Origin: Vitreoscilla sp. | GTDB taxonomy: Bacteria > Pseudomonadota > Gammaproteobacteria > Burkholderiales > Burkholderiaceae | DNA: 6,635 bases | Assembly: GCA_014378125.1 (NCBI GenBank) | Contig: JACMOG010000964.1 | Span: 1-6,635, forward strand | Direction: 5' to 3' | Shown: positions 1 to 6,635 of the stretch, piece after piece | Layout: the number at the start of each line of letters is the position of its first letter | How positions within the stretch are numbered: the first letter of the stretch is position 1 | The notes under the pieces: generated by a model | Seen by the model: the letters and a program-made list of their open reading frames with translations, nothing else | Told to the model about the DNA's origin: nothing | Database searches by the model: none | Translations under genes and position numbers: made by a program

Positions 1-361
1 ACGCGCAGGCCTGGCGCGCCGCGCGCCTGGTGGTGGACACCGGCGTCCACGCCATGGGCTGGACGCGCACGCAGGCCATCGACGACATGGTGGGCAGAGC
101 CGGGCTGCCGCGCCCCGACGCCGAGGCCGAGGTCGACCGGTACTACGTGCGGCCCGGCCAGGCGCTGGGCTACAAGCTGGGCGAGCTGCAGATCCTGAAG
201 CTGCGCAAGGCCGCGCACGACGCGCTCGGCGAGCGCTTCGACCTGCGCGCGTTCAACCAGGAGGTGATCGACCATGGCGCCCTGCCGCTGCCGGTGCTCG
301 AACGCGTGATCACGGCCTGGATCGCGCGCGTGCGCAGCGCACCGCCGGGGGCGGACGCGCG

Positions 362-365
<4 letters not shown>
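1..365 (+). CDS. DUF885 domain-containing protein, C-terminal part (5' end outside window)
   Basis: This is the last ~120 residues of a larger protein. The reading frame is open from base 3 and runs through the window edge; the GTG at 30 lies inside the domain and is not a credible start. The segment LVVDTGVHAMGWTR, then EVDRYYVRPGQALGYKLGE, FDLRAFNQEV and HGALPLPVLE are hallmarks of the C-terminal end of DUF885 proteins, as I know the family. These are roughly 550-620 residue, often exported, proteins thought to be metallopeptidase-like; the putative metal-binding region would lie upstream and cannot be inspected here. The stop codon (363-365) overlaps the start of the downstream protease gene as ATGA, so the two are probably co-transcribed and translationally coupled. 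Family assignment is firm; the biochemical function is not established by anything in view. Confidence 0.85.
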
Positions 366-1551
<1,186 letters not shown>

Positions 1552-1555
<4 letters not shown>

Positions 1556-2874
1556 CCGCCCTTTGCAGGCCGCCCGAGCGCGAGGCGTGCCTCGTCGGTC
1601 GCTTCGTGCTCGAACGCGGGCTGCAGATGATCGATATCGGCCCTGCTCAAGCCGATCGCGGTACTGGCGGCGACGGCCTTCCAACCTTCGACCGCCTCGA
1701 GCACTTCCGCGAGGACGTTCAGCGCCTGCCCAGGGGCGAGGCGAAAGATTGCCGCGTCATCCAGCAGCATCCGCACCGAGTCGATCGGGCCCACGGCGGC
1801 GGTCAGGAGCGTCTTCGATTCGCGCAGCTTGCCGGGCATTGGATTGAGGTCGAACGCCGGCGAAAGAGCCCACTGGCGCGCGCCTGCGTAGAGGAAACCG
1901 TGGTTCTGCAGGTGATCGTCGACGTTCGTGATGAGGAGCCCGAACAGCAGGCGGCGCCAGAGCTGGCGTGCGTCCTCGATCGGCGTCGGGCTGTGGCGCT
2001 GGATCGCCTCGACGATCTCGTCGTAAGCATGGTCGTCCTGGCGGGACGCCTGCAGCATCGACGCGGCTGAAAGATAGGGGATGCGTTCGTCGGCGTCGGT
2101 ACGGTCGAACCGGGCGATGACGGCCACGGGCGTGCTGCCGATCATGGCCACGCGCGCCGGGGCCGCGTCGATTCCGGCTCGCCTGGCGAGGTGCAACGCG
2201 AGCACCTCCGCGCGCGTGACGTCGTAGGTATCGCCGACGCTCGGGAACTTGCCCAGCGAGAGGCGACCGTCGTCGTCGATGAAGGTGCACTTCGGGCGCA
2301 TGCCCCCGAGTGACGTGCCCTTGCCTTGCAGGTAGCGAAGGTCTTCTGCCGTCTCGACGCGGTCCTCGATGGCCCGACTCGCCCGGTACATGCTCTCGAG
2401 CTCCAGCAGGGGCGGCGTGTGCCGCCGCCCTTCCTGCGCGCTCCCCAGACAGTCGCCATCCCGGCACAGGCGCAGCGCGCCCATGCGGCTGAAGTCATCC
2501 ACCGCGCACAGGAAATCAAGCTCGGTCAGGGGCGGGAGCTGCGCGTCGCGGCGCCGGCGGTGTGCGTGCGCCCGCTCGATGACCCGACGACCCCAGGCAT
2601 CCGGCGCGGTGTCGCCGAGGGCAAGGGGAAAGACCGAATCGACTGGCGAGGGCGCACGTCGCGCGATGTAGCCAGGCGCCAGGGAAAGGTCGGGAGACAC
2701 CTCGAAGTTGTCAGTGGCCGCCAACCAGGAGTCAGCGTAGGCGAACTGCGCGATCTCGCGCCGACCCTGCTGGGTGAAGACGAGCTCGCCCACTGAAATG
2801 CCTGCGGATCCCAGGTGAATCTCCACCGTGGTTCTGTTCGCTGTTCTTTGTGGGCCAACGGCCTTTCGAGGCAT
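1552..2874 (-). CDS. hipA: HipA-family Ser/Thr kinase toxin of a type II toxin-antitoxin module
   Basis: A 440-residue protein. The N-terminal HipA subdomain (about 16-110) includes VGELVF and the PDAWGRRVIERA segment that normally leads into the kinase core. The kinase core (about 180-395) shows the phosphorylation/Gly-rich loop GTSLGGMRPK, whose Ser188 aligns with E. coli HipA Ser150. It also shows an LGKFP strand with the likely ATP lysine Lys209, the catalytic loop NVDDHLQNHG (Asp319, His321, Asn324, matching E. coli Asp309, His311, Asn314), and SPAFDLNP with metal-binding Asp342. All essential residues are present, so it looks active. HipA kinases studied so far mostly phosphorylate aminoacyl-tRNA synthetases (GltX in E. 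coli) and cause growth arrest; the target here is unknown. It lies 11 bases after the antitoxin stop, with AGGG at 2882-2885 as a likely ribosome site. GC is lower than in flanking genes. Its stop shares CTAG with the protease gene. Confidence 0.93.
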
Positions 2875-2885
2875 GAGCCTGCCCT

Positions 2886-3263
2886 TCAGAACGACCTACG
2901 CGGCTTGGCGCGGTTGCGCACGCGCTGAGGAAGATGCTCGTCGGCCAACACCAGGCCGATGTCGTCCTCGGAGGAATCGAGCAGGTTGCCGAGTTTCTGG
3001 AGTTCGCCGAAGAAGTGCAACGCGCGCGCCAAAAAATGGAGGGGAACCCGGGGATCGCCGGCTTCCATGCGCTTGACCGTGTTGAGCGACGCGCCGATGC
3101 GCTCCGCGAGCGACTGCTGCGTCACGTTGCGTCGCCGGCGCGCTCGGTTGAGGTCTTCCCCCAGCTTCTCGATCGCCTTCACGACCGGCGCAGGCAGCGC
3201 AGAAGCCGGTTTACGGCTCTGCTGGGGAACGTCAGGTCGGTTGGAGGCTTCCATCAGGGCCAT
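2886..3263 (-). CDS. hipB: HipB-like Xre-family HTH antitoxin/autorepressor
   Basis: A 125-residue DNA-binding protein. The Xre/Cro helix-turn-helix spans about residues 33-88; TQQSLAERIGASLNTVKRME is the core, in which helix 2 and the recognition helix can be read. It has about 32 polar residues before the HTH and a basic C-terminal tail after an acidic patch (SSEDD, 98-101), so it is longer than E. coli HipB (88 residues). Position directly upstream of hipA, same strand and 11-base gap, marks it as the cognate antitoxin, which by family precedent binds HipA and represses the operon. Start: ATG at 3263 has GGAGG six bases upstream (3270-3274). A second ATG at residue 4 lacks such a site, so the first is preferred. 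Family assignment as an Xre regulator is firm; the antitoxin role is inferred from context. Confidence 0.9.
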   Translation of the reverse strand: MALMEASNRPDVPQQSRKPASALPAPVVKAIEKLGEDLNRARRRRNVTQQSLAERIGASLNTVKRMEAGDPRVPLHFLARALHFFGELQKLGNLLDSSEDDIGLVLADEHLPQRVRNRAKPRRSF

Positions 3264-3277
3264 TGTAGGCCTCCATC
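3246..3277 (-). repeat. Direct repeat GATGGARGCC over the hipB ribosome site and start; candidate operator
   Basis: Read on the - strand, GATGGAGGCC (3277-3268) and GATGGAAGCC (3255-3246) are 9/10 identical and start 22 bases apart, about two helical turns. An overlapping inverted pair exists as well: TGGAGGC at 3242-3248 and GCCTCCA at 3269-3275. HipB-type proteins repress their own operon, so this is a candidate binding site. The second copy codes for residues 4-6 (Met-Glu-Ala), so chance is also possible. Confidence 0.3.
3270..3274 (-). promoter_or_regulatory. Ribosome binding site of hipB (GGAGG)
   Basis: GGAGG on the - strand lies six bases before the ATG at 3263. It decides in favour of this start over the ATG three codons further in, which is preceded by GGCCCTG with no purine-rich site. 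Confidence 0.7.
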
Positions 3278-3281
3278 TGAT

Positions 3282-3309
3282 TTCATAACAGTGTGGTCAG
3301 AAAAAACAA
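3282..3309 (-). promoter_or_regulatory. Putative extended -10 promoter of hipB-hipA
   Basis: On the - strand an extended -10 element, TGTTATGAA (3290-3282), sits in the most AT-rich part of the window. A weak -35-like TTGTTT (3309-3304) lies 16 bases further upstream, inside the U-tract and stem of the tat terminator. Transcription would start near 3275, giving a very short leader just upstream of the GGAGG site. Match quality is moderate (-10 4/6 plus TG; -35 3/6); the position between terminator and hipB supports it. Confidence 0.4.
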
Positions 3310-3331
3310 AGGCTCCCGCAGGAGCCTTTGT
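3301..3331 (-). terminator. Rho-independent terminator of the his/HIT/tat run
   Basis: ACAAAGGCTCC (3306-3316) pairs perfectly with GGAGCCTTTGT (3321-3331): an 11-base-pair stem with a CGCA loop. On the - strand the stem is followed directly by a run of T (3306-3301), as expected for intrinsic termination of transcripts coming from tatC, whose stop is 52 bases upstream. On the + strand the hairpin is followed by CTTGACTAA, so it should be weak in that direction. Confidence 0.92.
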
Positions 3332-3382
3332 CTTGACTAAAGGGCCTCATGGAAGCCACCGACGCAAGTGCGACGAACGGGT

Positions 3383-4162
3383 TCAATGGCCCTCGGCGGC
3401 CGAATCCGGCGCCTGCGTGCTGCGGATGAACAGCGGCACCACCAGGATGCCCACCTCGTACAGCAGGATCATGGGCACCATCAGCGCCACCATCGAGCCC
3501 GGATCAGGCGGCGCCACCAGGCCGGCCACGCCGGCCGCGCAGACCCAGTAGTAGCTGCGGAACTTGCGCAGCTGCTGCACCGTGACGATGCCCAGGCGCG
3601 CGACGATCACCACCGCCACCGGCACCTCGAAAGCCACGCCGAAGGCCAGGAACATGGTGAGCACGAAGTCGAGGTAGGCCTCGATGTCGGGGCTCACCGT
3701 CACCGAGGTGGGCGCCATCTGCTGGATGGCCGGGAAGGCCTTCTTGAACACGATGAAGTAGCAGAACGCCACGCCGCAGTAGAACAGCAGCGTGCTGGTG
3801 ACCACGAGCGGCATCACCAGCCGCTTCTCGTGCTTGTAGAGGCCCGGGGCAACGAACGCCCACACCTGGTACAGCACCCACGGCAGCGCGATGCCGAACG
3901 CCACCAGCACCGTCACCTTGATCGGAATGAGGAACGGCGAGACCACGCCCACGGCGATCATGTGCGCGCCCTGGGGCAGCGCGACGATCAGCGGCTGGGC
4001 CAGGAAATCCCACAGCCGGCGCGGGCCGGGCCAGGCGGCCAGAGCGCCGAAGACGATGGCGACGCCCCACACGCTGCGCAGCAGCCGGTCGCGCAGCTCG
4101 ATGAGGTGCGCGACGAAAGGCTGCTCGGTGCCGGCCAGCTCGTCTTCGGAAGGGGTCGCCAT
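3383..4162 (-). CDS. tatC: Twin-arginine translocase subunit TatC
   Basis: A 259-residue inner-membrane protein with six predicted membrane spans; it is the receptor that, with TatB, recognises the RR signal of folded Tat substrates. Clear signatures: FVAHLIELRDRLL near the N-terminus (16-28), LPQGAHMIA, SPFLIPIKV, and the loop YQVWAFVAPGLYKHEKR, whose Phe103 and Glu112 align with E. coli TatC Phe94 and Glu103, residues important for signal-peptide binding. Also FEVPVAVV (178-185, Glu179 equals E. coli Glu170) and APPDPGS (Asp220). Length is normal for the family (about 258). Start ATG at 4162 fits the family N-terminus, although no good ribosome site is seen, so translation may depend on the upstream tatB, 49 bases away. 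Those 49 bases hold nothing recognisable. It is the last gene before the terminator. Confidence 0.97.
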   Translation of the reverse strand: MATPSEDELAGTEQPFVAHLIELRDRLLRSVWGVAIVFGALAAWPGPRRLWDFLAQPLIVALPQGAHMIAVGVVSPFLIPIKVTVLVAFGIALPWVLYQVWAFVAPGLYKHEKRLVMPLVVTSTLLFYCGVAFCYFIVFKKAFPAIQQMAPTSVTVSPDIEAYLDFVLTMFLAFGVAFEVPVAVVIVARLGIVTVQQLRKFRSYYWVCAAGVAGLVAPPDPGSMVALMVPMILLYEVGILVVPLFIRSTQAPDSAAEGH

Positions 4163-4211
4163 GGGTCAACGGCTCAAGAGAGGGGGAACGGACGGAGGCC
4201 GCTCCCGGAGT

Positions 4212-4691
4212 TCACAGGCCGCCACTGCTGCGGCGGGGTCGGAAGCGTGCCACCCGCGCGGCACCCGACTGGGCATGGGTGCGCACGCCCGCGTGCTGCT
4301 TGAACCAGGTGGGCATCGCGCTGCGCTTCAGGCGCCAATTCTTGCGCGGCGCCTTGTAGGCCGGGGCCTTGGCCAGTTCAAGCGGTCGCATGGCGGCGGC
4401 GTCGGAGACGCCGGCGACGCCGGGCTCGCCGAACTCGCCCGGGTCGCGCAGGCTGCGTTGCACGTGGTCGTGCACGTCGCGCGCGGCGCCCTCGAACTGC
4501 GACTTCATCTTGGCGAGTTCTTCCACCTCGATGGAGCGGTTGACCTCGGCCTTGACGTCGGCCACGTAGCGTTGCGCACGGCCGAGCAAGGTGCCCACCA
4601 TGCGCGCCACGGCCGGCAGGCGCTCGGGGCCGATGACGATCAGGGCGATGCCGCCGACGATCGCCAGCTTGGTGACGCCGATGTCAAACAT
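4212..4691 (-). CDS. tatB: Twin-arginine translocase subunit TatB
   Basis: A 159-residue single-span membrane protein that works with TatC as the substrate receptor. MFDIG at the start, a hydrophobic segment (about 6-20), then the hinge GPERLP (21-26) and an amphipathic helix (27-60) are classic TatB; the Glu residue at 8 of E. coli TatB is replaced here by Lys8. The middle (60-110) is polar and probably helical. The last ~45 residues are strongly basic, with [18 protein letters not shown] (113-130) and then an Arg-rich end; I recall similar tails in Burkholderiales TatB but not in E. coli TatB. The start at 4691 is set by the conserved MFD motif; no strong ribosome site is visible. It lies 36 bases after the tatA stop. 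Confidence 0.95.
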   Translation of the reverse strand: MFDIGVTKLAIVGGIALIVIGPERLPAVARMVGTLLGRAQRYVADVKAEVNRSIEVEELAKMKSQFEGAARDVHDHVQRSLRDPGEFGEPGVAGVSDAAAMRPLELAKAPAYKAPRKNWRLKRSAMPTWFKQHAGVRTHAQSGAARVARFRPRRSSGGL

Positions 4692-4727
4692 TCAGGCGGG
4701 CACTCGCGGTCGAGGCGATGGGAGCGC

Positions 4728-4958
4728 TCAACGGCGCGTGGCGTCGACGTCGATCGTCTCGCCCGCGGCGCGGTGCTCGGGAGCGACCACTTGCTGCACC
4801 GGCGGCTCGCCGGCCTTGGTCTCGCCGTCCTTCATGCCGTCCTTGAAGCCCTTGACGGCGCCGCCGAGGTCGGAACCGATGTTCTTGAGCTTCTTCGTGC
4901 CGAAGATGAGCACGATGATGACGAGAAAGATGATCAGGTGAGTGGTCGAGATACCCAT
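4728..4958 (-). CDS. tatA: Twin-arginine translocase subunit TatA
   Basis: A 76-residue protein that forms the oligomeric, size-flexible pore or membrane-weakening element of the Tat system. The N-terminal span (about 6-19, [14 protein letters not shown]) is followed by the hallmark [21 protein letters not shown] (19-39), the hinge and amphipathic helix, then an acidic and basic soluble tail. Length is typical of TatA/TatE, and the FGTKKL hinge, as opposed to GPERLP, separates it from TatB. A near-ideal ribosome site AAGGAGG (4971-4965) six bases upstream fixes the start and predicts strong translation, in keeping with TatA being the most abundant Tat subunit in bacteria studied. First of the tatABC set; 103 bases separate it from the HIT gene. 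Confidence 0.96.
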   Translation of the reverse strand: MGISTTHLIIFLVIIVLIFGTKKLKNIGSDLGGAVKGFKDGMKDGETKAGEPPVQQVVAPEHRAAGETIDVDATRR

Positions 4959-4964
4959 GACGGG

Positions 4965-4971
4965 CCTCCTT
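4965..4971 (-). promoter_or_regulatory. Strong ribosome binding site of tatA (AAGGAGG)
   Basis: On the - strand AAGGAGG sits six bases before the tatA ATG. It is the best Shine-Dalgarno match in the window; neither tatB nor tatC has a comparable site. This difference would favour an excess of TatA over TatB and TatC. Confidence 0.8.
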
Positions 4972-5017
4972 GGGGTCGGGCGGCACGCGCAGCGGACTGC
5001 GGATGCGTGGAAACCCC

Positions 5018-5048
5018 ATTCTAGTGGATCCGCATGTCCGGCTCTCGA
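5018..5048 (-). promoter_or_regulatory. Weak candidate promoter upstream of tatA
   Basis: On the - strand TAGAAT (5023-5018) matches the -10 consensus at 5/6. A -35-like TCGAGA (5048-5043, 4/6) lies 19 bases upstream, slightly beyond the best spacing. The start site would be near 5011, about 53 bases before tatA. A 7-base inverted repeat, TGCGGAT (4998-5004) and ATCCGCA (5028-5034), brackets the -10. The tat genes may equally be read from a promoter far upstream. Confidence 0.28.
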
Positions 5049-5055
5049 CGAGCCG
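5039..5055 (-). other. Small GC hairpin just after the HIT gene
   Basis: CGGCTC (5039-5044) and GAGCCG (5050-5055) can form a 6-base-pair stem with a 5-base loop, starting six bases after the HIT stop. No T-run follows on the - strand, so it is not a standard intrinsic terminator. It might slow transcription or protect the upstream message, or mean nothing in such GC-rich DNA. Confidence 0.3.
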
Positions 5056-5061
5056 CCCGCA

Positions 5062-5409
5062 TCACCCCTTGGCCCAAGGGCGCGGGCCGCCGATGGCGTG
5101 CAGGTGCAGGTGGGGCACCTCCTGCATGCCGTCCTTGCCGGCGTTGGCGATGATGCGGAAGCCGTTGGTGACGCCGCATTCCAGCATCAGCCGGGGAATG
5201 AGCGCCATCATCCGGCCGAGCAGCGGCGCGTCGGCCGCCACCACCTCGGCCATCGACACGATGTGGCGCTTGGGGGCCACCAGGAAGTGCACCGGCGCCC
5301 AGGGCGCGATGTCGTGGAACGCGATCATCTCGTCATCCTCGTACAGCTTGCGCGACGGGATCCTGCCGTCGACCAGCTTGCAGAACAGGCAGTTGGGGTC
5401 GTGGGACAT
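5062..5409 (-). CDS. HIT-family protein (HinT-like purine nucleoside phosphoramidase)
   Basis: A 115-residue cytoplasmic nucleotide hydrolase of the Hint branch of the histidine triad superfamily, which cleaves AMP-linked phosphoramidates. The motif [11 protein letters not shown] carries the triad His100, His102 (catalytic nucleophile by alignment to human HINT1 His112) and His104. The N-terminal [19 protein letters not shown] is typical, with the Cys7/Cys10 pair that may bind zinc, and [10 protein letters not shown] (41-50) is the central strand. Start: the ATG at 5409 has GGAG (5416-5419) six bases upstream and gives the usual MSxDPNCxFC beginning. The open frame continues further upstream, but that extension lies in hisE DNA and encodes no HIT sequence. 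The gene follows hisE by 20 bases, and an HIT gene between hisE and tatA is a recurrent betaproteobacterial arrangement as I recall it. The physiological role is generally unclear. Confidence 0.95.
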   Translation of the reverse strand: MSHDPNCLFCKLVDGRIPSRKLYEDDEMIAFHDIAPWAPVHFLVAPKRHIVSMAEVVAADAPLLGRMMALIPRLMLECGVTNGFRIIANAGKDGMQEVPHLHLHAIGGPRPWAKG

Positions 5410-5415
5410 CGGGTT

Positions 5416-5419
5416 CTCC
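5416..5419 (-). promoter_or_regulatory. Ribosome binding site deciding the HIT gene start (GGAG)
   Basis: GGAG on the - strand, six bases ahead of the ATG at 5409, supports this start against the longer in-frame extension that would reach into hisE. Confidence 0.55.
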
Positions 5420-5429
5420 GAGGGGAGGT

Positions 5430-5792
5430 TCAGGGCTTGGGCTCGTCGGCGTCGCGCTGCTGCGACTTGCGCAGCGCGAACTCCTCGAGGCCCGACAGGC
5501 CCTCGCGGCGCTCGAGCTCGCGCAGCACGTCGGCCGGCGCCAGGCCGAAGTGGCTCAGCGCGATCATCGAGTGGAACCACAGGTCGGCCACCTCGTAGAC
5601 GATCTTCTTCGGGTCGCCGTCCTTGGCGGCCATCACGGTCTCGACGGCCTCCTCGCCCACCTTCTTCAGGATGGCGTCGGTGCCCTTGTCGAACAGGCGC
5701 GCCACGTAGCTGGCGGCCGGGTCGCCGCCATTGGCCGGCTTGCGCGATTCGATCACCGCGGCGAGGCGGGCCAGGCTGTCGTTGCTGGTCAT
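5430..5792 (-). CDS. hisE: Phosphoribosyl-ATP pyrophosphatase HisE
   Basis: A 120-residue cytoplasmic enzyme for the second step of histidine synthesis: PR-ATP to PR-AMP plus pyrophosphate. It is an all-alpha MazG-like fold. The metal-binding pattern is complete: Glu47, Glu48 and Glu51 in [13 protein letters not shown], then Glu67 and Asp70 in [33 protein letters not shown] (28-46) is the usual substrate-side segment. Length is normal for a stand-alone HisE; in enterobacteria HisE is fused to HisI, while here the two are separate genes. The ATG at 5792 overlaps the hisI stop as ATGA, which fixes the start and implies translational coupling. The longer open frame to 6086 is only hisI read out of frame. 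The C-terminus is charged and rich in Asp/Glu/Lys and probably flexible. Confidence 0.96.
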   Translation of the reverse strand: MTSNDSLARLAAVIESRKPANGGDPAASYVARLFDKGTDAILKKVGEEAVETVMAAKDGDPKKIVYEVADLWFHSMIALSHFGLAPADVLRELERREGLSGLEEFALRKSQQRDADEPKP

Positions 5793-6178
5793 CTGTAGAT
5801 GCTTTCGGGATCCTTGAGAACCGGTTCCACCGGCGTCCACTGGCCGTCCACCAGCTTCTGGAAGAAGCAGCTGTGGCGGCCGGTGTGGCAGGCGATGCCG
5901 GGCTCGTGGCCCAGCTGCGTGACCTGCAGCAGCACGACGTCGTTGTCGCAATCGAGACGCATCTGGTGCACCTGCTGCACGTGGCCCGACTCCTCGCCCT
6001 TGGCCCACAGCTTCTGGCGCGAGCGGCTCCAGTACACGGCGCGCTGCGTCTGCGCGGTAAGCGCCAGCGCCTCGCGATTGGCCCACGCGAACATCAGCAC
6101 GTCACCGGTGCCGCGCTCCTGCGCGATCACCGGCACGAGGCCGTCGCGATCCCATTTCACTTCGTCGAGCCAGGTCAT
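5789..6178 (-). CDS. hisI: Phosphoribosyl-AMP cyclohydrolase HisI
   Basis: A 129-residue zinc enzyme for the third step of histidine synthesis: opening of the adenine ring of PR-AMP to give ProFAR. Signatures in order are [11 protein letters not shown] (28-38), [19 protein letters not shown] (48-66), LDCDND with the Mg-binding aspartates 76, 78 and 80, and the zinc motif [10 protein letters not shown] (Cys97, Cys104). All known key residues are present and the length is normal. The start ATG at 6178 overlaps the preceding NUDIX stop as ATGA; an in-frame extension up to 6229 lies within the NUDIX gene and adds no family sequence. No separate ribosome site is seen, so coupling to the NUDIX gene is likely. 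The other his genes (hisG to hisF) are not in the window and may lie to the right. Confidence 0.97.
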   Translation of the reverse strand: MTWLDEVKWDRDGLVPVIAQERGTGDVLMFAWANREALALTAQTQRAVYWSRSRQKLWAKGEESGHVQQVHQMRLDCDNDVVLLQVTQLGHEPGIACHTGRHSCFFQKLVDGQWTPVEPVLKDPESIYR

Positions 6179-6635
6179 GGCGCCAGTGTATGCGTGGCGC
6201 CCGTGACCCCGCGCTCCAGCGCGAACCATTCCAGCACGGGGATGGTGCCGGGCAGCACGGGCACGCTGGCCACCGGCAGCGTCTCCCAGGCCATGGTCTG
6301 GCCCTCGCGCATCTCGAACTCGCCCGTCCAGTCGGCCACCTTGCAGAAGTTGAGGCGGACGCGGGCGTGCGGGTAGTCCATCATCAGCACGTGCCAGGGC
6401 TGCGCGGCGCCGATGACGATGCCGATCTCCTCGTGCAGCTCCCGCCGCAGCGCCTGCTCCACCGTCTCGCCGGCCTCGAGCTTGCCGCCCGGGAACTCCC
6501 AGTAGCCGGCGTAGACCTTGCCCGGCGGCCGCGACGTGAGCACGAAGCGGCCCTGGGCGTCCAGCAGCACGCCCACCGCCACCTCGGTGACGGGGCGCTC
6601 GCCGTAGTGCGACGGCGCGTCCTCGGAGGCCACGA
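6175..6635 (-). CDS. MutT-like NUDIX hydrolase (5' end at or beyond window edge)
   Basis: At least 152 residues of a NUDIX pyrophosphohydrolase resembling MutT (8-oxo-dGTP diphosphatase). The NUDIX box GX5EX7REUXEEXGU is complete: Gly50, Glu56, Arg64, Glu65, Glu68, Glu69, Gly71 (numbered from the GTG at 6633). The preceding TEVAVGVLL and [22 protein letters not shown] are close to MutT, where the Tyr-Trp-Glu-Phe-Pro-Gly-Gly run contributes to nucleotide binding. The GTG at 6633-6631 is a possible start, with about 15 residues before the first strand. Sequence upstream is cut off, so the frame may continue and no ribosome site can be judged; I treat the 5' end as unresolved. Its stop overlaps the hisI start by ATGA. 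Sanitising oxidised nucleotides is the likely role; the exact substrate cannot be read from sequence. Confidence 0.9.
   Translation of the reverse strand, partial: VASEDAPSHYGERPVTEVAVGVLLDAQGRFVLTSRPPGKVYAGYWEFPGGKLEAGETVEQALRRELHEEIGIVIGAAQPWHVLMMDYPHARVRLNFCKVADWTGEFEMREGQTMAWETLPVASVPVLPGTIPVLEWFALERGVTGATHTLAP

Noticed and set aside
1581..1594. CGAGG-CGTG-CCTCG hairpin after the protease stop as a terminator
   Set aside because: The stem is only 5 base pairs, lies inside hipA coding DNA, and has no T-run on either strand.
4163..4211. Possible regulatory element in the tatB-tatC gap
   Set aside because: I found no convincing hairpin, promoter or ribosome site in these 49 bases.
3368..4303. 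311-codon His/Arg-rich open frame on the + strand
   Set aside because: It is antisense to tatC, which has all its conserved residues. The His richness reflects codons read opposite a membrane protein gene.
5430..6086. HisE with a long N-terminal extension
   Set aside because: The extension is hisI DNA read in another frame. The ATG at 5792 gives the normal HisE length and overlaps the hisI stop as ATGA.
4970..6376. 468-codon open frame on the + strand
   Set aside because: It lies antisense to HIT, hisE, hisI and the NUDIX gene, all of which are recognised by complete motifs; the product has no family resemblance.

Overview
The window is GC-rich chromosomal DNA, about 72-75% GC in the core genes by counting sample 60-base lines. 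It most likely comes from a betaproteobacterium of the order Burkholderiales (Rubrivivax/Leptothrix/Comamonadaceae-like). That placement rests on the hisI-hisE-HIT-tatA-tatB-tatC gene order, the S1C serine protease facing tatC, and the look of the protein sequences. I cannot name the genus from sequence alone.

Left part, + strand (1-1555): the 3' end of a DUF885-family gene overlaps by ATGA the start of a membrane-anchored, single-PDZ trypsin-like protease of the DegS/AlgW/DegQ type. Centre, - strand (1552-3263): a two-gene hipB-hipA-type toxin-antitoxin module, with a Xre-family antitoxin first and a HipA-family Ser/Thr kinase toxin second. HipA ends tail-to-tail on the protease gene, both stops sharing one CTAG. 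This module is visibly lower in GC (about 58-63% in the lines counted) and looks like an accessory insertion between two core neighbours.

Right part, - strand, in transcription order from the right edge: a MutT-like NUDIX hydrolase (5' end at or beyond the window edge), hisI, hisE, a HIT protein, tatA, tatB and tatC. A strong rho-independent terminator (3301-3331) closes this run. The first three genes are chained by 4-base ATGA overlaps, so mutT-hisI-hisE are probably translationally coupled. HisI and HisE catalyse steps 3 and 2 of histidine synthesis. TatA, TatB and TatC together form a complete twin-arginine export system. A weak promoter candidate before tatA could let the tat genes be transcribed separately.

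Every kilobase is accounted for by genes; the longest gene-free stretches are 3264-3382 (terminator plus hipBA promoter region) and 4959-5061 (before tatA). I see no RNA gene, insertion sequence, CRISPR array or prophage. No wholly new system is evident. The points most worth a second look are the hipBA insertion, its packed control region, the terminator-free convergent end, and the NUDIX gene fused by overlap to the histidine genes.
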